The notes beneath the pieces were generated by a model. The model made no database searches, was not told the origin of the DNA, and saw nothing but the letters and a program-made list of their open reading frames with translations. 64,000 nt of DNA from assembly GCF_046557615.1 (NCBI RefSeq), contig NZ_JBKIII010000001.1, forward strand, positions 1,302,001-1,366,000, given 5' to 3'. The translations under genes were made by a program, and so were the position numbers. Positions 39,352 to 47,999 of this stretch are shown in pieces. Within the stretch, counting starts at the first letter, position 1; each line of letters opens with the position of its first letter. This stretch comes from Haloferax sp046557615 (GTDB taxonomy: Archaea > Halobacteriota > Halobacteria > Halobacteriales > Haloferacaceae).

Positions 39352-39487
39352 GCGTGTCGAAGAGTGTGAGATGACACGCGCCTTAGCGCTGTAACCAGCT
39401 CGGAGGCAGAGTCCTCCGGACGCGCGCCTCGACAGCCGCAAATGATAGCACGGAGCTATCAGGACGGTGTGTCCGAAATGTCGGACA
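39352..39487. ncRNA. Cluster of four perfect hairpins, candidate structured RNA or terminator array
   Basis: Four stems lie in about 135 bases. 39352-39358/39373-39379 is GCGTGTC/GACACGC; 39401-39406/39413-39418 is CGGAGG/CCTCCG; 39443-39449/39455-39461 is TGATAGC/GCTATCA; 39470-39476/39481-39487 is TGTCCGA/TCGGACA. The cluster lies between the stop of rps10 and the tRNA-Ala promoter, downstream of the rps10 gene on the minus strand. It has no T-arm consensus, so it is not a tRNA. It could be a 3' UTR structure, terminator or small RNA; strand is uncertain. Confidence 0.4.
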
Positions 39488-39497
39488 GAACCGTTGC

Positions 39498-39806
39498 TTA
39501 GTCCTCGAGGACGATCTCGATACTGACGTCGTTGGGAACCTGAACGCGCATCAGCTGGCGCAGAGCGCGTTCATCAGCGTCGAGGTCGATGAGGCGCTTG
39601 TGGACGCGCATCTCCCAGTGTTCCCACGTCGCGGTCCCCTCGCCGTCAGGCGATTTGCGGGTAGGGACTTCGAGCGTCTTCGTGGGCAGCGGAATCGGCC
39701 CGCTGAGGTTGACGCCCGTCTTGTTTGCGATCTCGCGAACGTCGTCGCAGATCTCGTCGAGGTCTTCCGGGCTCGTGCCGGCGAGCCGAACGCGTGCCTG
39801 TTGCAT
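39498..39806 (-). CDS. rps10: Ribosomal protein S10 (uS10)
   Basis: The 102-aa protein has the archaeal uS10 features: MQQARVRLAGTSPEDLDEIC, GVNLSGPIPLPTKTLEVPTR and MRVHKRLIDLDADERALRQL. It binds the head of the small subunit. It starts two bases after the EF-1A stop and is co-transcribed with tef1a, the usual archaeal order. Full length, no anomalies. Confidence 0.97.
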   Translation of the reverse strand: MQQARVRLAGTSPEDLDEICDDVREIANKTGVNLSGPIPLPTKTLEVPTRKSPDGEGTATWEHWEMRVHKRLIDLDADERALRQLMRVQVPNDVSIEIVLED

Positions 39807-39808
39807 CG

Positions 39809-41074
39809 TTATCGCTCGTTGACTTCGAGCACTTTGCCGGCCGCGATGGTCTGACCCATGTCACGGACAGCGAAGCTGCCGAGTTCCGGAATCTCGCCAG
39901 ACGGCTCGATGCTGAGCGGCTTCTGCGGACGGACCGTCACGATTGCAGCGTCGCCCGACTTGATGAAGTCAGGGTTCTCTTCTGCGACCTCACCCGATGC
40001 GGGGTCGAGCTTCTGGTCGATGGACTCGATGGTACACGCGACCTGCGCCGTGTGGGCGTGGAAGACCGGCGTGTAGCCAGCGGTGATGACCGAAGGGTGC
40101 TGCATGACAACGACCTGTGCCTTGAAGGTCTCGGCGACCTTTGGCGGGTCGTCAGCCGGGCCACAAACGTCGCCGCGGCGGATGTCGTCCTTGCCGACGC
40201 CACGAACGTTGAAACCAACGTTGTCACCAGGACCGGCCTGGGGAACTTCTTCGTGGTGCATCTCGACGGTCTTCACTTCGCCGCCAACGTCAGACGGCTG
40301 GAAGGAGACGTTGTCGCCAGCGCTCATCGTACCGGTTTCGATACGTCCGACAGGGACGGTACCGATACCCGAGATGGTGTAAACGTCCTGGATAGGCAGG
40401 CGCAGCGGCGCGTCCGTCGGTGGCTGCGGTGCTGGCAGGTTGTTGAGTGCTTCGAGGAGGATGTCTCCGTCGTACCAGGAGGTGTTCTCGGAGCGCTCTG
40501 CGATGTTGTCGCCCTCGAATGCCGAGATTGGGACGAACGTCGCGTTGTCTGCGTCGAAGCGGACCTGCTTGAGGAGCTTCGAGACCTGTTCTTTGACCTC
40601 GTTGTAGGAGTCTTCGCTGTAGTCAACGACGTCCATCTTGTTGACGCCGATGATGAGTTCGCCGATACCGAGGGTACGGGCGAGGAAGACGTGCTCGCGG
40701 GTCTGAGGTGCAACACCGTCGTCAGCTGCGACGACGAGAACTGCGTTGTCAGCCTGCGAGGCACCGGTGATCATGTTCTTGACGAAGTCGCGGTGACCGG
40801 GACAGTCGACAATGGTGAAGTAGAACTCGTCAGTGTCGAATTCCTGGTGGGCGATGTCGATAGTGACACCGCGCTCGCGCTCTTCTGCGAGGTTGTCCAT
40901 GACGTAGGCGAATTCGAATCCGCCCTTGCCTTTCTCCTCGGCCTCTTCTCGGTGCTGCTCGATAACGTGTTCCGGGACGGAACCGGTCTCGAACAGGAGT
41001 CGGCCGACGAGCGTACTCTTACCGTGGTCGACGTGGCCGATGATGGCCAAGTTCTGGTGGGGTTTGTCGCTCAT
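39809..41074 (-). CDS. tef1a: Translation elongation factor EF-1A (aEF1A)
   Basis: The 421-aa GTPase begins MSDKPHQNLAIIGHVDHGKST. The G1 motif is GHVDHGKS, G3 is DCPGHRDF and G4 is NKMD. It delivers aminoacyl-tRNA to the ribosome. The frame extends four codons further upstream, but the ATG at 41074 is the normal start. It is followed by rps10. A TATA-like TTTTAG lies about 55 bases upstream. Confidence 0.98.
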   Translation of the reverse strand: MSDKPHQNLAIIGHVDHGKSTLVGRLLFETGSVPEHVIEQHREEAEEKGKGGFEFAYVMDNLAEERERGVTIDIAHQEFDTDEFYFTIVDCPGHRDFVKNMITGASQADNAVLVVAADDGVAPQTREHVFLARTLGIGELIIGVNKMDVVDYSEDSYNEVKEQVSKLLKQVRFDADNATFVPISAFEGDNIAERSENTSWYDGDILLEALNNLPAPQPPTDAPLRLPIQDVYTISGIGTVPVGRIETGTMSAGDNVSFQPSDVGGEVKTVEMHHEEVPQAGPGDNVGFNVRGVGKDDIRRGDVCGPADDPPKVAETFKAQVVVMQHPSVITAGYTPVFHAHTAQVACTIESIDQKLDPASGEVAEENPDFIKSGDAAIVTVRPQKPLSIEPSGEIPELGSFAVRDMGQTIAAGKVLEVNER

Positions 41075-41126
41075 TGGTATGTTCACGCGCTAAGGCGCTC
41101 TGTGGGGGATGTTTTTGCTGAAACCC

Positions 41127-41132
41127 CTAAAA
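41127..41132 (-). promoter_or_regulatory. TATA element of tef1a-rps10
   Basis: TTTTAG on the minus strand within CGTTTTAGGGG, preceded by the A-rich CGAAATCG BRE-like element. It sits about 55 bases before the ATG, so a leader of about 28 bases is expected. Confidence 0.45.
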
Positions 41133-41266
41133 CGATTTCGATACGCACTACAGGCCGTCTAAGCGCCGTACTGCGATTTGCCGAACCATACCATGGGTCA
41201 GAGTGTCAAGAAATGGCGCCCGATCTAATTGTCGCAAAAAGCTCGGTCTCGAGGCCTCAAACGCGG

Positions 41267-42220
41267 TTATTCTAATCGAGAGACGTCCGAAAGAACCGCG
41301 GTTGCCGTCTCTGGACCACCCGCACCACGACCGCTGACGTTCAATTGGCCTGCGTGTGTGGTCTCAAGTTGCACGATATTCTGTGTGCCAGTGACGGCCA
41401 AGGCAGAGCCGGTCGGAACGAGACGCGGCGCGACGCGCACACCCGACGGGGTCGCCTCGCCGATGAGCCGAACCGTCCGCCCGTCTTCTGCGGCAAGGTC
41501 GAGTGCCGTGCCGGGAACGTTTCGAATTCCTTCGACGTCGGCGTCGTCGAGGCGGTATTCGGCATCTCCATCACTCAGAACGTTTGCGAGGATGACGAAC
41601 TTCAGCGCCGCGTCGATGCCGTCAACGTCGAACGTCGGGTCGGCTTCCGCGACACCAAGGTCCTGAGCCTCGGCGAGAACGTGTTCGTAGTCGAGTCCCT
41701 CCGCGGCCATGCGCGAGAGGATGAAGTTGGCCGTCCCGTTCAACACGCCGCGCGCGGCCGTAACCTGTGACGGGCCGAGGTCCGCAATCGTCGAGAGGAT
41801 AGGAATTGCACCACCGACCGCGGCCTCGAACTGGACGCGACCTTTGCTCTGTGCTTCGAGCGCGCGCAGGTCGCCGTAGCGTTCTGCGACCGGCCCTTTG
41901 TTGGCGAGGACGACGTGCTTGTCCGCTTCGAGCGCGCGCTCGACGTGCGAGAAGCCCGGCTCTGCGTCACCGAGCGTCGTCGGCGTCGCTTCGACTAACA
42001 CGTCGTAGTCGCTGTCGAACAGCACTGAGGCGTCGTCAGGGCCGACGACGCCCTCCTGTGCTTTCCGTTCGAGAACGCGCTGTGGATTCAGTCCATCGGG
42101 GTCCGAGACCGAGGAGGACGAGTCTGCGAACGAGACGACTTCGTGGCCGTACTCGCCCGCGAGTTCGAGGACCGAACTGCCGACTGCACCCGCACCGAGG
42201 ACCGCGAGTCGAAGGCTCAT
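41267..42220 (-). CDS. hom: Homoserine dehydrogenase
   Basis: The 317-aa enzyme has an N-terminal Rossmann domain (LAVLGAGAVGSSVLEL) and the homoserine dehydrogenase core (VEATPTTLGDAEPG, DKHVVLANKGPVAERYGD, FEAAVGGAIPILS, GVLNGTANFILSRM). It reduces aspartate semialdehyde to homoserine with NAD(P)H for threonine, methionine and isoleucine synthesis. It lacks the C-terminal ACT domain of longer versions. Its ATG overlaps the stop of the ACT-domain gene upstream (42217-42220), which probably supplies regulation in trans. Confidence 0.95.
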   Translation of the reverse strand: MSLRLAVLGAGAVGSSVLELAGEYGHEVVSFADSSSSVSDPDGLNPQRVLERKAQEGVVGPDDASVLFDSDYDVLVEATPTTLGDAEPGFSHVERALEADKHVVLANKGPVAERYGDLRALEAQSKGRVQFEAAVGGAIPILSTIADLGPSQVTAARGVLNGTANFILSRMAAEGLDYEHVLAEAQDLGVAEADPTFDVDGIDAALKFVILANVLSDGDAEYRLDDADVEGIRNVPGTALDLAAEDGRTVRLIGEATPSGVRVAPRLVPTGSALAVTGTQNIVQLETTHAGQLNVSGRGAGGPETATAVLSDVSRLE

Positions 42221-42780
42221 GCGGTCTCCTCCGTGAGCGGTTCGATGACGTGCAGGTCTTTTTCGACCGCGATGTCGCGAACGACCGAGAGTACCACCTC
42301 AGACTTCCCAGAGCGCGTCGCAAGCCGCAGGCGCGCACTGGAGTGTTCTTGCGTCCCCGAGGGAGCCGACAGCGACAAATCCGTCACCGTGGCGTCTGCG
42401 GCCTCCTCGACGCGATGAAGCGTATCAGAGAGGTCCGAATCGACGAGGTCACCGACGAGCAGCAAGATGAGTTCCTCGCCGAAGTGTTCGGCATCCGCGC
42501 GGATGACGTTGATGCCAGCGTCGCGGACCGCATCGACAATCGTCTCGAACCGCGCGGGCAGACATTCGAGGTCCACTTCGACCGGGATGTGGCCGCGCGG
42601 CGTGAGGTTTCCTCGTTCGTGGAAAATCGAGAGGAGGTTACCACCGTTGTCGGCGATGGGTTTGAGCGCATCGAGCAACTGGCCGGGTTCGTCGACCAGT
42701 TCGAGTCGGATGGTGTGTGCCTGTGGCAGTTCGCCACCATCGGTCTCGGTTTCCTCTTGCTCGACGTCTTGGGCGCTCAT
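42217..42780 (-). CDS. ACT-domain regulator of homoserine dehydrogenase
   Basis: The 187-aa protein has ACT repeats (HTIRLELVDEPGQLLDAL, FEEL-type helices, then SGKSEVVLSVVRDIAVEKDL). ACT domains bind amino acids and modulate partner enzymes. It overlaps hom, whose product lacks its own ACT domain, so it is likely an allosteric subunit binding Thr or another end product. GGAGGTG lies 9 bases before its ATG, a Shine-Dalgarno match that is unusual in haloarchaea and implies a leadered mRNA. Confidence 0.85.
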   Translation of the reverse strand: MSAQDVEQEETETDGGELPQAHTIRLELVDEPGQLLDALKPIADNGGNLLSIFHERGNLTPRGHIPVEVDLECLPARFETIVDAVRDAGINVIRADAEHFGEELILLLVGDLVDSDLSDTLHRVEEAADATVTDLSLSAPSGTQEHSSARLRLATRSGKSEVVLSVVRDIAVEKDLHVIEPLTEETA

Positions 42781-42884
42781 CTGACCACCTCCGTGGGACG
42801 CCCCGACCGTGTTGTCGGCGACGCGTGGCTCTGCGGTGGTTTCGCGTCGTCGCGCCGGGAGTCGGGATACGTGCCCCTACGCAT
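42777..42884 (-). CDS. Possible leader ORF before the ACT-hom operon
   Basis: A 35-codon frame (MRRGTYPDSRRDDAKPPQSH...TEVVR) starts with an ATG about 28 bases from a TATA element and ends in TGA overlapping the ATG of the ACT gene (ATGA). The predicted leaderless start coincides with this ATG. The product is Arg-rich, not acidic, which argues against a functional protein. It may be a translated control peptide. Confidence 0.35.
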   Translation of the reverse strand: MRRGTYPDSRRDDAKPPQSHASPTTRSGRPTEVVR

Positions 42885-43156
42885 ACCTACTCGTCATTCG
42901 GCCACGCGGTATAAGCCTTCGCAGATGACACAGTTTGCCGGAAATCAGACAATGATGGCATTTCACACGGTCATAACCACGCATCCAGTCGCCGGACCGG
43001 TTGACACCATTCCTGACAGTGCTAACACGCGATAAATCATATTTAAGTCACACATATCGAGGGTATCTATTGCGTACCAAAGTCCTCTTACATCGATTAT
43101 CTACGTGCCTGCCACTTGACTCGTCAAGCGGTTGGGTGAGGAGAAGAGAATTTCCT
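42781..43156. other. Divergent promoter region between the ACT-hom operon and the cupredoxin gene
   Basis: The 376 bases hold the candidate leader ORF and a TATA (42908-42916, minus). Another TATA-like TATTTAAG near 43037-43046 on the plus strand, with the cupredoxin ATG at 43157, predicts a leader of about 90 bases for that gene. Beyond these I see nothing gene-like. Confidence 0.45.
42908..42916 (-). promoter_or_regulatory. TATA element of the ACT-hom operon
   Basis: CTTATACCG on the minus strand, about 28 bases before the ATG at 42884 and about 130 before the ACT gene. Confidence 0.5.
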
Positions 43157-44026
43157 ATGGGCGAGAAATCGAAGCAAGACGGCCTCACACTCAGTGATAC
43201 TGACCTGATAGAGGCCTTGAAAAACTACGGAATAAGACGCCGAACACTGATGAAACTGCTCGGGGTGGGAGCAGTCGCATCGACCATCGGTGGAACAGCA
43301 ACAGCGAGTAGCGCCCAATCGGCCCAAATCGACGAGGTGTACGGTGCGCCGTACTCCGCAGACGAATCCGTCCCACCGGGCCTCGTGGACCACACTGTCG
43401 TCGTGACCATCAACGAGGGTGGGGCGTACGACGGGTTCCCGGTCGACCCTGCATCCCAAGAGATGGGCGGCGGGGAGATGACCACGACGGAGACTGCGAC
43501 CACCGAATCGACGGAGACGACCACAGACACCACGACGACCGAGACAGCGAGTACAGAAACAGCAACCACCACAGAGACAGCGACCCCGGAGTCGGGAGAC
43601 GAACTCCCAGAGTTCATCTTCGACCCGGTTGGGTTGGCCGTAAATCCAAACGAAGTTGTGGAGTTTAGAGTCGGCTTTGGACTCCACACCGTGACGTCGT
43701 TCCACCCGAAGTTCAGCGAACCACCGATATTCACGCTCCCACAACGGGTGCCGACTGAGTATGGCTTTACGTCACCGCCCGTCGTCGACGGCGACGCGTG
43801 GCTCTATCGGTTCACAGAACCGGGCGTCTACGACCTGCTTTGCCTTCCACACCTGGAGCTTGGCATGGTCATGCGAATCGTGGTCTCCGATGGCGACGAG
43901 GTCCCCACAGACGACTACGGCCCACTTGAAATCCCGAACGCCGGAACCGTGTTGGCCGCACCCGAGCTAGCCCCAGAGAACATCGTCAGCGAAGGGGAGG
44001 TTCCTTGGGCAGGCTTATCGCTCTAA
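43157..44026 (+). CDS. Tat-exported blue-copper (cupredoxin) protein
   Basis: The 289-aa protein has a twin-arginine region (GIRRRTLMKLLGVGAVAST) and a signal cleaved near ASSAQSAQ. A 40-residue Thr/Glu-rich linker (TTTETATTESTETTT...) follows. The C-terminal cupredoxin domain has ligands H177 (FGLHTVTSFH), C229, H232 and M237 (LLCLPHLELGM). The C-x2-H-x4-M spacing is that of type 1 copper sites. It probably carries electrons outside the membrane, like halocyanin. It is divergent from the ACT-hom operon and has no partner redox gene adjacent. Confidence 0.82.
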   Translation: MGEKSKQDGLTLSDTDLIEALKNYGIRRRTLMKLLGVGAVASTIGGTATASSAQSAQIDEVYGAPYSADESVPPGLVDHTVVVTINEGGAYDGFPVDPASQEMGGGEMTTTETATTESTETTTDTTTTETASTETATTTETATPESGDELPEFIFDPVGLAVNPNEVVEFRVGFGLHTVTSFHPKFSEPPIFTLPQRVPTEYGFTSPPVVDGDAWLYRFTEPGVYDLLCLPHLELGMVMRIVVSDGDEVPTDDYGPLEIPNAGTVLAAPELAPENIVSEGEVPWAGLSL

Positions 44027-44137
44027 TTCGGCTCGAACGGCTTTTTTCCAGCAGACATGTCGAAGGACCGATGACCCGACACGATAGTGCTGTCGCTGGT
44101 GGGAGAATAAACGAAAGAAAGGCGCGATGTGTCGCGC

Positions 44138-46321
44138 TTAGATGTAGTCGATAGCCTGCGAGAGTTCGAGCTTCATGCCCTTGCGCTCTCGAATCTCCAT
44201 GATCTTCTCGCGCTGGAGGTTGTCCGAGAGGACGCGGAAGCCAGCGTTCTCCGTGTTCCAGGATGCGCGACCTTCGGTCGCAGAGCGGATGTCGGAGGAG
44301 AAGCCAATCATCTCTTCGACGGGTGCGATACCCTCGATGACCATGAGGTCACCCTCTTGGTACATGTCGTCGACGCGGCCACGGCGACCCTGAATCTCGC
44401 CGGATGCCGAGCCCATGTATTCGGAGGCAACGTCGATGCGGACGTTTTGGATGGGTTCGAGGAGCTTGACCTGACCCGCGATGAGCGAGCGGTGGACCGC
44501 GTCACGCGTTGCAGGGATAACCTGTGCGGGACCGCGGTGGATGGTGTCCTCGTGGAGCTTTGCGTCGTGGAGACGCAGGAGCGTACCCTGAACGGGCTCT
44601 GCGGCGAGTGGACCGTCGTCGAGTGCCTCTTCGAGACCCTCGATGACGAGTTCCATCGTCTCGTTCAGGTGCTGGATACCCTTCGTGTCGTCGATGAGGA
44701 TGTTCGTCCCGTGGATGTGTTCGACGTTCTGGGAGGTGTCCTTGTCCATGCCTGCTTCCTGCAGTGCCTCACGGCGCTCCAGTTCGGGCATGTCCATCGA
44801 GATTTCGCCGAGCTTGATGGAGTCGACGATGTCCTGCGAGAGGGGTTCCGCCGTGATGTAGAACTTGTTGTGGCGGTTCGGGGAGACACCCTCGACTTCG
44901 TGGGACTTGCCCTGAACCTGCTCGCGGTAGACGACAATCGGCTCACCGGTGCGGACCGGGATGCCCTGGTTGTCGCGGATGCGCTGGGTGATGACCTCGA
45001 GGTGGAGTTCGCCCTGACCGGAGATCAGGTGCTCACCAGTGTCCTCGTTAATTTCGACACGGATGGTCGGGTCTTCCTTTGCGACCTGCTGAAGCGTCTG
45101 GATGAGCTTCGGAAGGTCGTCCATGCGCTCTGCCTCGACGGACTTCGTGATGACAGGCTCGGAGATGTGTTCGATGGACTCGAACGGCGTCATCTCGACA
45201 GACGAGACGGTCGAGCCAGCGATAGCGTCGCGGAGGCCGGTGACTGCGGCGATGTTCCCTGCGGGGACGCCACGGTCGAGTTCCTCGCGCTCGCCACCCA
45301 TGAAGACACCGACGGACTGGACGCGGTTCTTGCCTGCGGTACCGGAGACGTAGAGTTCCTGACCCTTGCGGATGGTACCGGAGAACAGACGACCGGTTGC
45401 GATTTCGCCCGCGTGGGGGTCCATCGAGATGTCGGTCGCCATGAAGACGACTTCGCCGTCGTCGTCGACTTCGCGCATCTGTCGTGCGAGTTCGGACTCG
45501 GAGTCACCACGCCAGACCGTCGGGATACGACGGGGCTGGGCGTCGAGTGGGTTGGGGAAGTGCTCCGCAACCATGTCGAGAACGACGTCCGAGAGCGGCG
45601 TGCGCTCGTGGAGTTCCTGGCGGTCGCCAGCGCGTTCGAGTTCCATGATGTCGCCGAAGGAGATACCGGTCTCTTGCATCGACGGCATGGAGACACCCCA
45701 CTTGTAGAGAGCGGACCCGAAGGCGACGGTGCCTTCTTCGACCGAAACCGTCCAGTCGTAGTCCTTCTCTTCGGTCATCCCGCGGATGAGTTCGTTAACG
45801 TCGGAGATGACGTCGACGAGACGCTGCTGCATCTCCTCGGGACCTTCCTGCAGTTCGTTGATGAGGCGGTCGACCTTGTTGATGAACAGTGCGGGCTTGA
45901 CACCCTCGCGGAGGGCCTGACGCAGAACCGTCTCGGTCTGCGGCATTGCGCCCTCGACAGCGTCCACAACGACGAGTGCGCCGTCGACAGCACGCATTGC
46001 GCGCGTCACGTCGCCACCGAAGTCGACGTGGCCCGGCGTGTCGATGAGGTTGATGAGGTGGTTCTTGTCTTCCCACTCGTGGGTCATCGAAACGTTTGCC
46101 GCGTCGATGGTGATACCACGTTCTTGCTCGTCCTCTTTCGTGTCCATCGCAAGTTGCTGGCCAGCAGTCTCGTCAGAGATCATGCCTGCACCTGCGAGGA
46201 GGTTGTCGGAGAGGGTTGTCTTACCGTGGTCGACGTGAGCAGCGATGGCGATGTTCCGGATCTGTTCCGGCTTGTCCATCAATTTCTCACATTCTTGGAC
46301 AATTTTCTTTCGTCGGCCCAT
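44138..46321 (-). CDS. fusA: Elongation factor EF-2
   Basis: The 727-aa GTPase begins MGRRKKIVQECEKLMDKPEQ. G1 is AHVDHGKTT, G3 is DTPGHVDFGG and G4 is NKVD. The C-terminal region has HRGPAQVIPATRDAVHR, where diphthamide is made on the archaeal His. It drives ribosomal translocation. The frame extends 80 codons upstream with non-homologous sequence; 46321 is the standard start. In many archaea fusA follows rps7 directly, but here a gene on the other strand separates them. Confidence 0.98.
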   Translation of the reverse strand: MGRRKKIVQECEKLMDKPEQIRNIAIAAHVDHGKTTLSDNLLAGAGMISDETAGQQLAMDTKEDEQERGITIDAANVSMTHEWEDKNHLINLIDTPGHVDFGGDVTRAMRAVDGALVVVDAVEGAMPQTETVLRQALREGVKPALFINKVDRLINELQEGPEEMQQRLVDVISDVNELIRGMTEEKDYDWTVSVEEGTVAFGSALYKWGVSMPSMQETGISFGDIMELERAGDRQELHERTPLSDVVLDMVAEHFPNPLDAQPRRIPTVWRGDSESELARQMREVDDDGEVVFMATDISMDPHAGEIATGRLFSGTIRKGQELYVSGTAGKNRVQSVGVFMGGEREELDRGVPAGNIAAVTGLRDAIAGSTVSSVEMTPFESIEHISEPVITKSVEAERMDDLPKLIQTLQQVAKEDPTIRVEINEDTGEHLISGQGELHLEVITQRIRDNQGIPVRTGEPIVVYREQVQGKSHEVEGVSPNRHNKFYITAEPLSQDIVDSIKLGEISMDMPELERREALQEAGMDKDTSQNVEHIHGTNILIDDTKGIQHLNETMELVIEGLEEALDDGPLAAEPVQGTLLRLHDAKLHEDTIHRGPAQVIPATRDAVHRSLIAGQVKLLEPIQNVRIDVASEYMGSASGEIQGRRGRVDDMYQEGDLMVIEGIAPVEEMIGFSSDIRSATEGRASWNTENAGFRVLSDNLQREKIMEIRERKGMKLELSQAIDYI

Positions 46322-46501
46322 TATACAGGGGTCTACCGGCAGGAGGGTCAAAAGAGTAGTGTTTTTGCCGAGCGGAATCCCCCTCGTCAGGCCCCCTACT
46401 CCCGGGGTATGAGCATTTTTGTCATGATAGACGGAATGACTCCAGAGACGGAACGAGAACGGAGTTGGTCGGAGATGCGCAGTATCCATCTGGTCGGAAG
46501 A

Positions 46502-46516
46502 GTCATGTTCCATGAC
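46502..46516. promoter_or_regulatory. Palindrome before the DUF5781 gene
   Basis: GTCATG-TTC-CATGAC is a perfect 6-bp inverted repeat with a three-base spacer, 17 bases before the ATG at 46534. GTCATG also occurs near 46421. An operator is possible. Confidence 0.4.
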
Positions 46517-46533
46517 AACAATACACACAATAG

Positions 46534-47289
46534 ATGGACCTCCGTGTACTCGGAGGCGCACCCGCAGACCCGTTCTTGAGCGCCGCCGACGTGTTCGAAA
46601 CCGAGTTTTCTGTCGAGTACCCCGTCTTCGTCAACGTCCGCGACGACCCTGACTCGCGGACGTGGGTCGGTCACTACGAAGACCACCACGTACTCAATAT
46701 CTCTCGGCAGGCCGCAACGAGCGCGATGGCGCGCGAGTTCGCCTTGCACGAACTGTCGCACGTGGCTCGGAACGAAGAGCGGCACGTCTCTCACTTCCAA
46801 TCGACCGAAGAAGCCGTCTTTCTCGCCCTCGCGGGGCGGACGGTCGAACGCCGAAAACTCGCTCACTGCTACCAGATTGCGAATCACTGCAAAGACATCT
46901 ACGCCGACGACTTGACGCTCGCGGTCGCGCCCGCGGACAAACTCGTCCAGTTCCTCGAATCGCAACTCGCGGCGTCGTTGATGAACCGGCCACAGACCAC
47001 GATTAGTCCCGAGTATCAACTGGTCACACCCGGCTCAGACCCAGACATCACCGCAGTCAACGCCGCGTTCGCGCTCGCACTCGTCGAACGTCACGACCTC
47101 ATCTCACCCGACCACCGACTGTACGACCTCGCGCACGCAGCCGCGGACGACGCGCCGAACATCTCGCTGGAGACGTTCAAAGAACACTTCCGGACGCTCG
47201 CTGAGGACCCCTCGAAGAGCGAGTACCGCCGAACACTCGTCGATGTCGTCCGGCGCTACGTCGTTGGCCCGTCGGTGGCCGCCGACTGA
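46534..47289 (+). CDS. DUF5781 family, metallopeptidase-like protein
   Basis: The 251-aa protein contains FALHELSHVARNEERHVSH, an HExxH zinc motif (H72, E73, H76) with further His at 84 and 87. The family DUF5781 is haloarchaeal; peptidase activity is suggested by the motif but not known. It is soluble, with no signal. The gene is on the strand opposite to its ribosomal neighbours. Confidence 0.75.
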   Translation: MDLRVLGGAPADPFLSAADVFETEFSVEYPVFVNVRDDPDSRTWVGHYEDHHVLNISRQAATSAMAREFALHELSHVARNEERHVSHFQSTEEAVFLALAGRTVERRKLAHCYQIANHCKDIYADDLTLAVAPADKLVQFLESQLAASLMNRPQTTISPEYQLVTPGSDPDITAVNAAFALALVERHDLISPDHRLYDLAHAAADDAPNISLETFKEHFRTLAEDPSKSEYRRTLVDVVRRYVVGPSVAAD

Positions 47290-47383
47290 CGGCGTAGTGA
47301 GGCTGTGGGTACCAGCGAAACACTACCCGCGACAGACAGAGCAGTCGCTCACCGAGGCGAAAAACGAAAGAGAGAGAGATAGA

Positions 47384-47998
47384 TTATCGGGCTGCCTGTG
47401 CGACGCGTTCGCGCTCTTCCTTCTGGGAGATTGGCCCAGACTGAAGGTCGTAGTCGGCGGCACCGATGAGCTGCGTTGCGAGTGCTTCGGCAGCGCTGGT
47501 CTTGGACTTGTACGAGGCGCTGAGAGTACCCTTTGCGATGAACTTCAGGGCCTGGTCAACACGGCGCTGGGGTGCGACGTCGACGGCCTGCGGGACGGAG
47601 ATGCCACCGTACTTAAGGCGGACGGTCTCCTCGCGGGGACCTGCGTTCTCGACAGCGCGGACGAGGATCTGAACCGGGTTCTCGTCGGAGCGCTCGTCGA
47701 CGATTGCGAGCGCTTCCTTGACGATCTTCATCGTCTTCTGCTTGTGACCCGTGTTGTCTTCGGTCTGCATCAGACGGTTGACGAGGCGCTCGACGATGCT
47801 GATTTCGCTCTTCTGGAACTGCTTCGAGGCGTGGCGGCCCATCGTGTGGGCAATCGGCGTGACCTTGATGTAGCGGTCCATGCCAGGCTCGGTGTACTCG
47901 ATTTCCGAGACGTCGTAGACACCGAACAGAAGCGCGTTCTGTTTTGCTTCCTCGCTGCTTGCGGGGGACTCGGGTTCGGGGGATTCGTTCTCAGACAT
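47384..47998 (-). CDS. rps7: Ribosomal protein S7 (uS7)
   Basis: The 204-aa archaeal uS7 has the conserved GRHASKQFQKSEISIVERL and the C-terminal KGTLSASYKSKTSAAEALA. It nucleates the small-subunit head. The upstream extension to 48040 is rejected because the ATG at 47998 is one base downstream of the S12 stop, giving the usual S12-S7 operon. Acidic N-terminal tail as in halophiles. Confidence 0.97.
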   Translation of the reverse strand: MSENESPEPESPASSEEAKQNALLFGVYDVSEIEYTEPGMDRYIKVTPIAHTMGRHASKQFQKSEISIVERLVNRLMQTEDNTGHKQKTMKIVKEALAIVDERSDENPVQILVRAVENAGPREETVRLKYGGISVPQAVDVAPQRRVDQALKFIAKGTLSASYKSKTSAAEALATQLIGAADYDLQSGPISQKEERERVAQAAR

Positions 47999-47999
47999 C

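Noticed and set aside
38952..39374. Frame containing MDSPGFEPGASS across tRNA-Ala
   Set aside because: This is the known false translation of a haloarchaeal tRNA T-arm region.
39265..39497. A tRNA-Ser gene downstream of rps10
   Set aside because: No GGTTCAAATCC-type T-arm or Ser anticodon arm can be folded; only hairpins are present.
43480..43600. Tandem DNA repeat
   Set aside because: It is the low-complexity Thr/Glu linker of the cupredoxin; the unit is irregular at the DNA level.
44129..46579. 816-codon open frame antisense to EF-2
   Set aside because: It is a shadow of fusA; the sequence is Asp/Val/Leu-rich without motifs.
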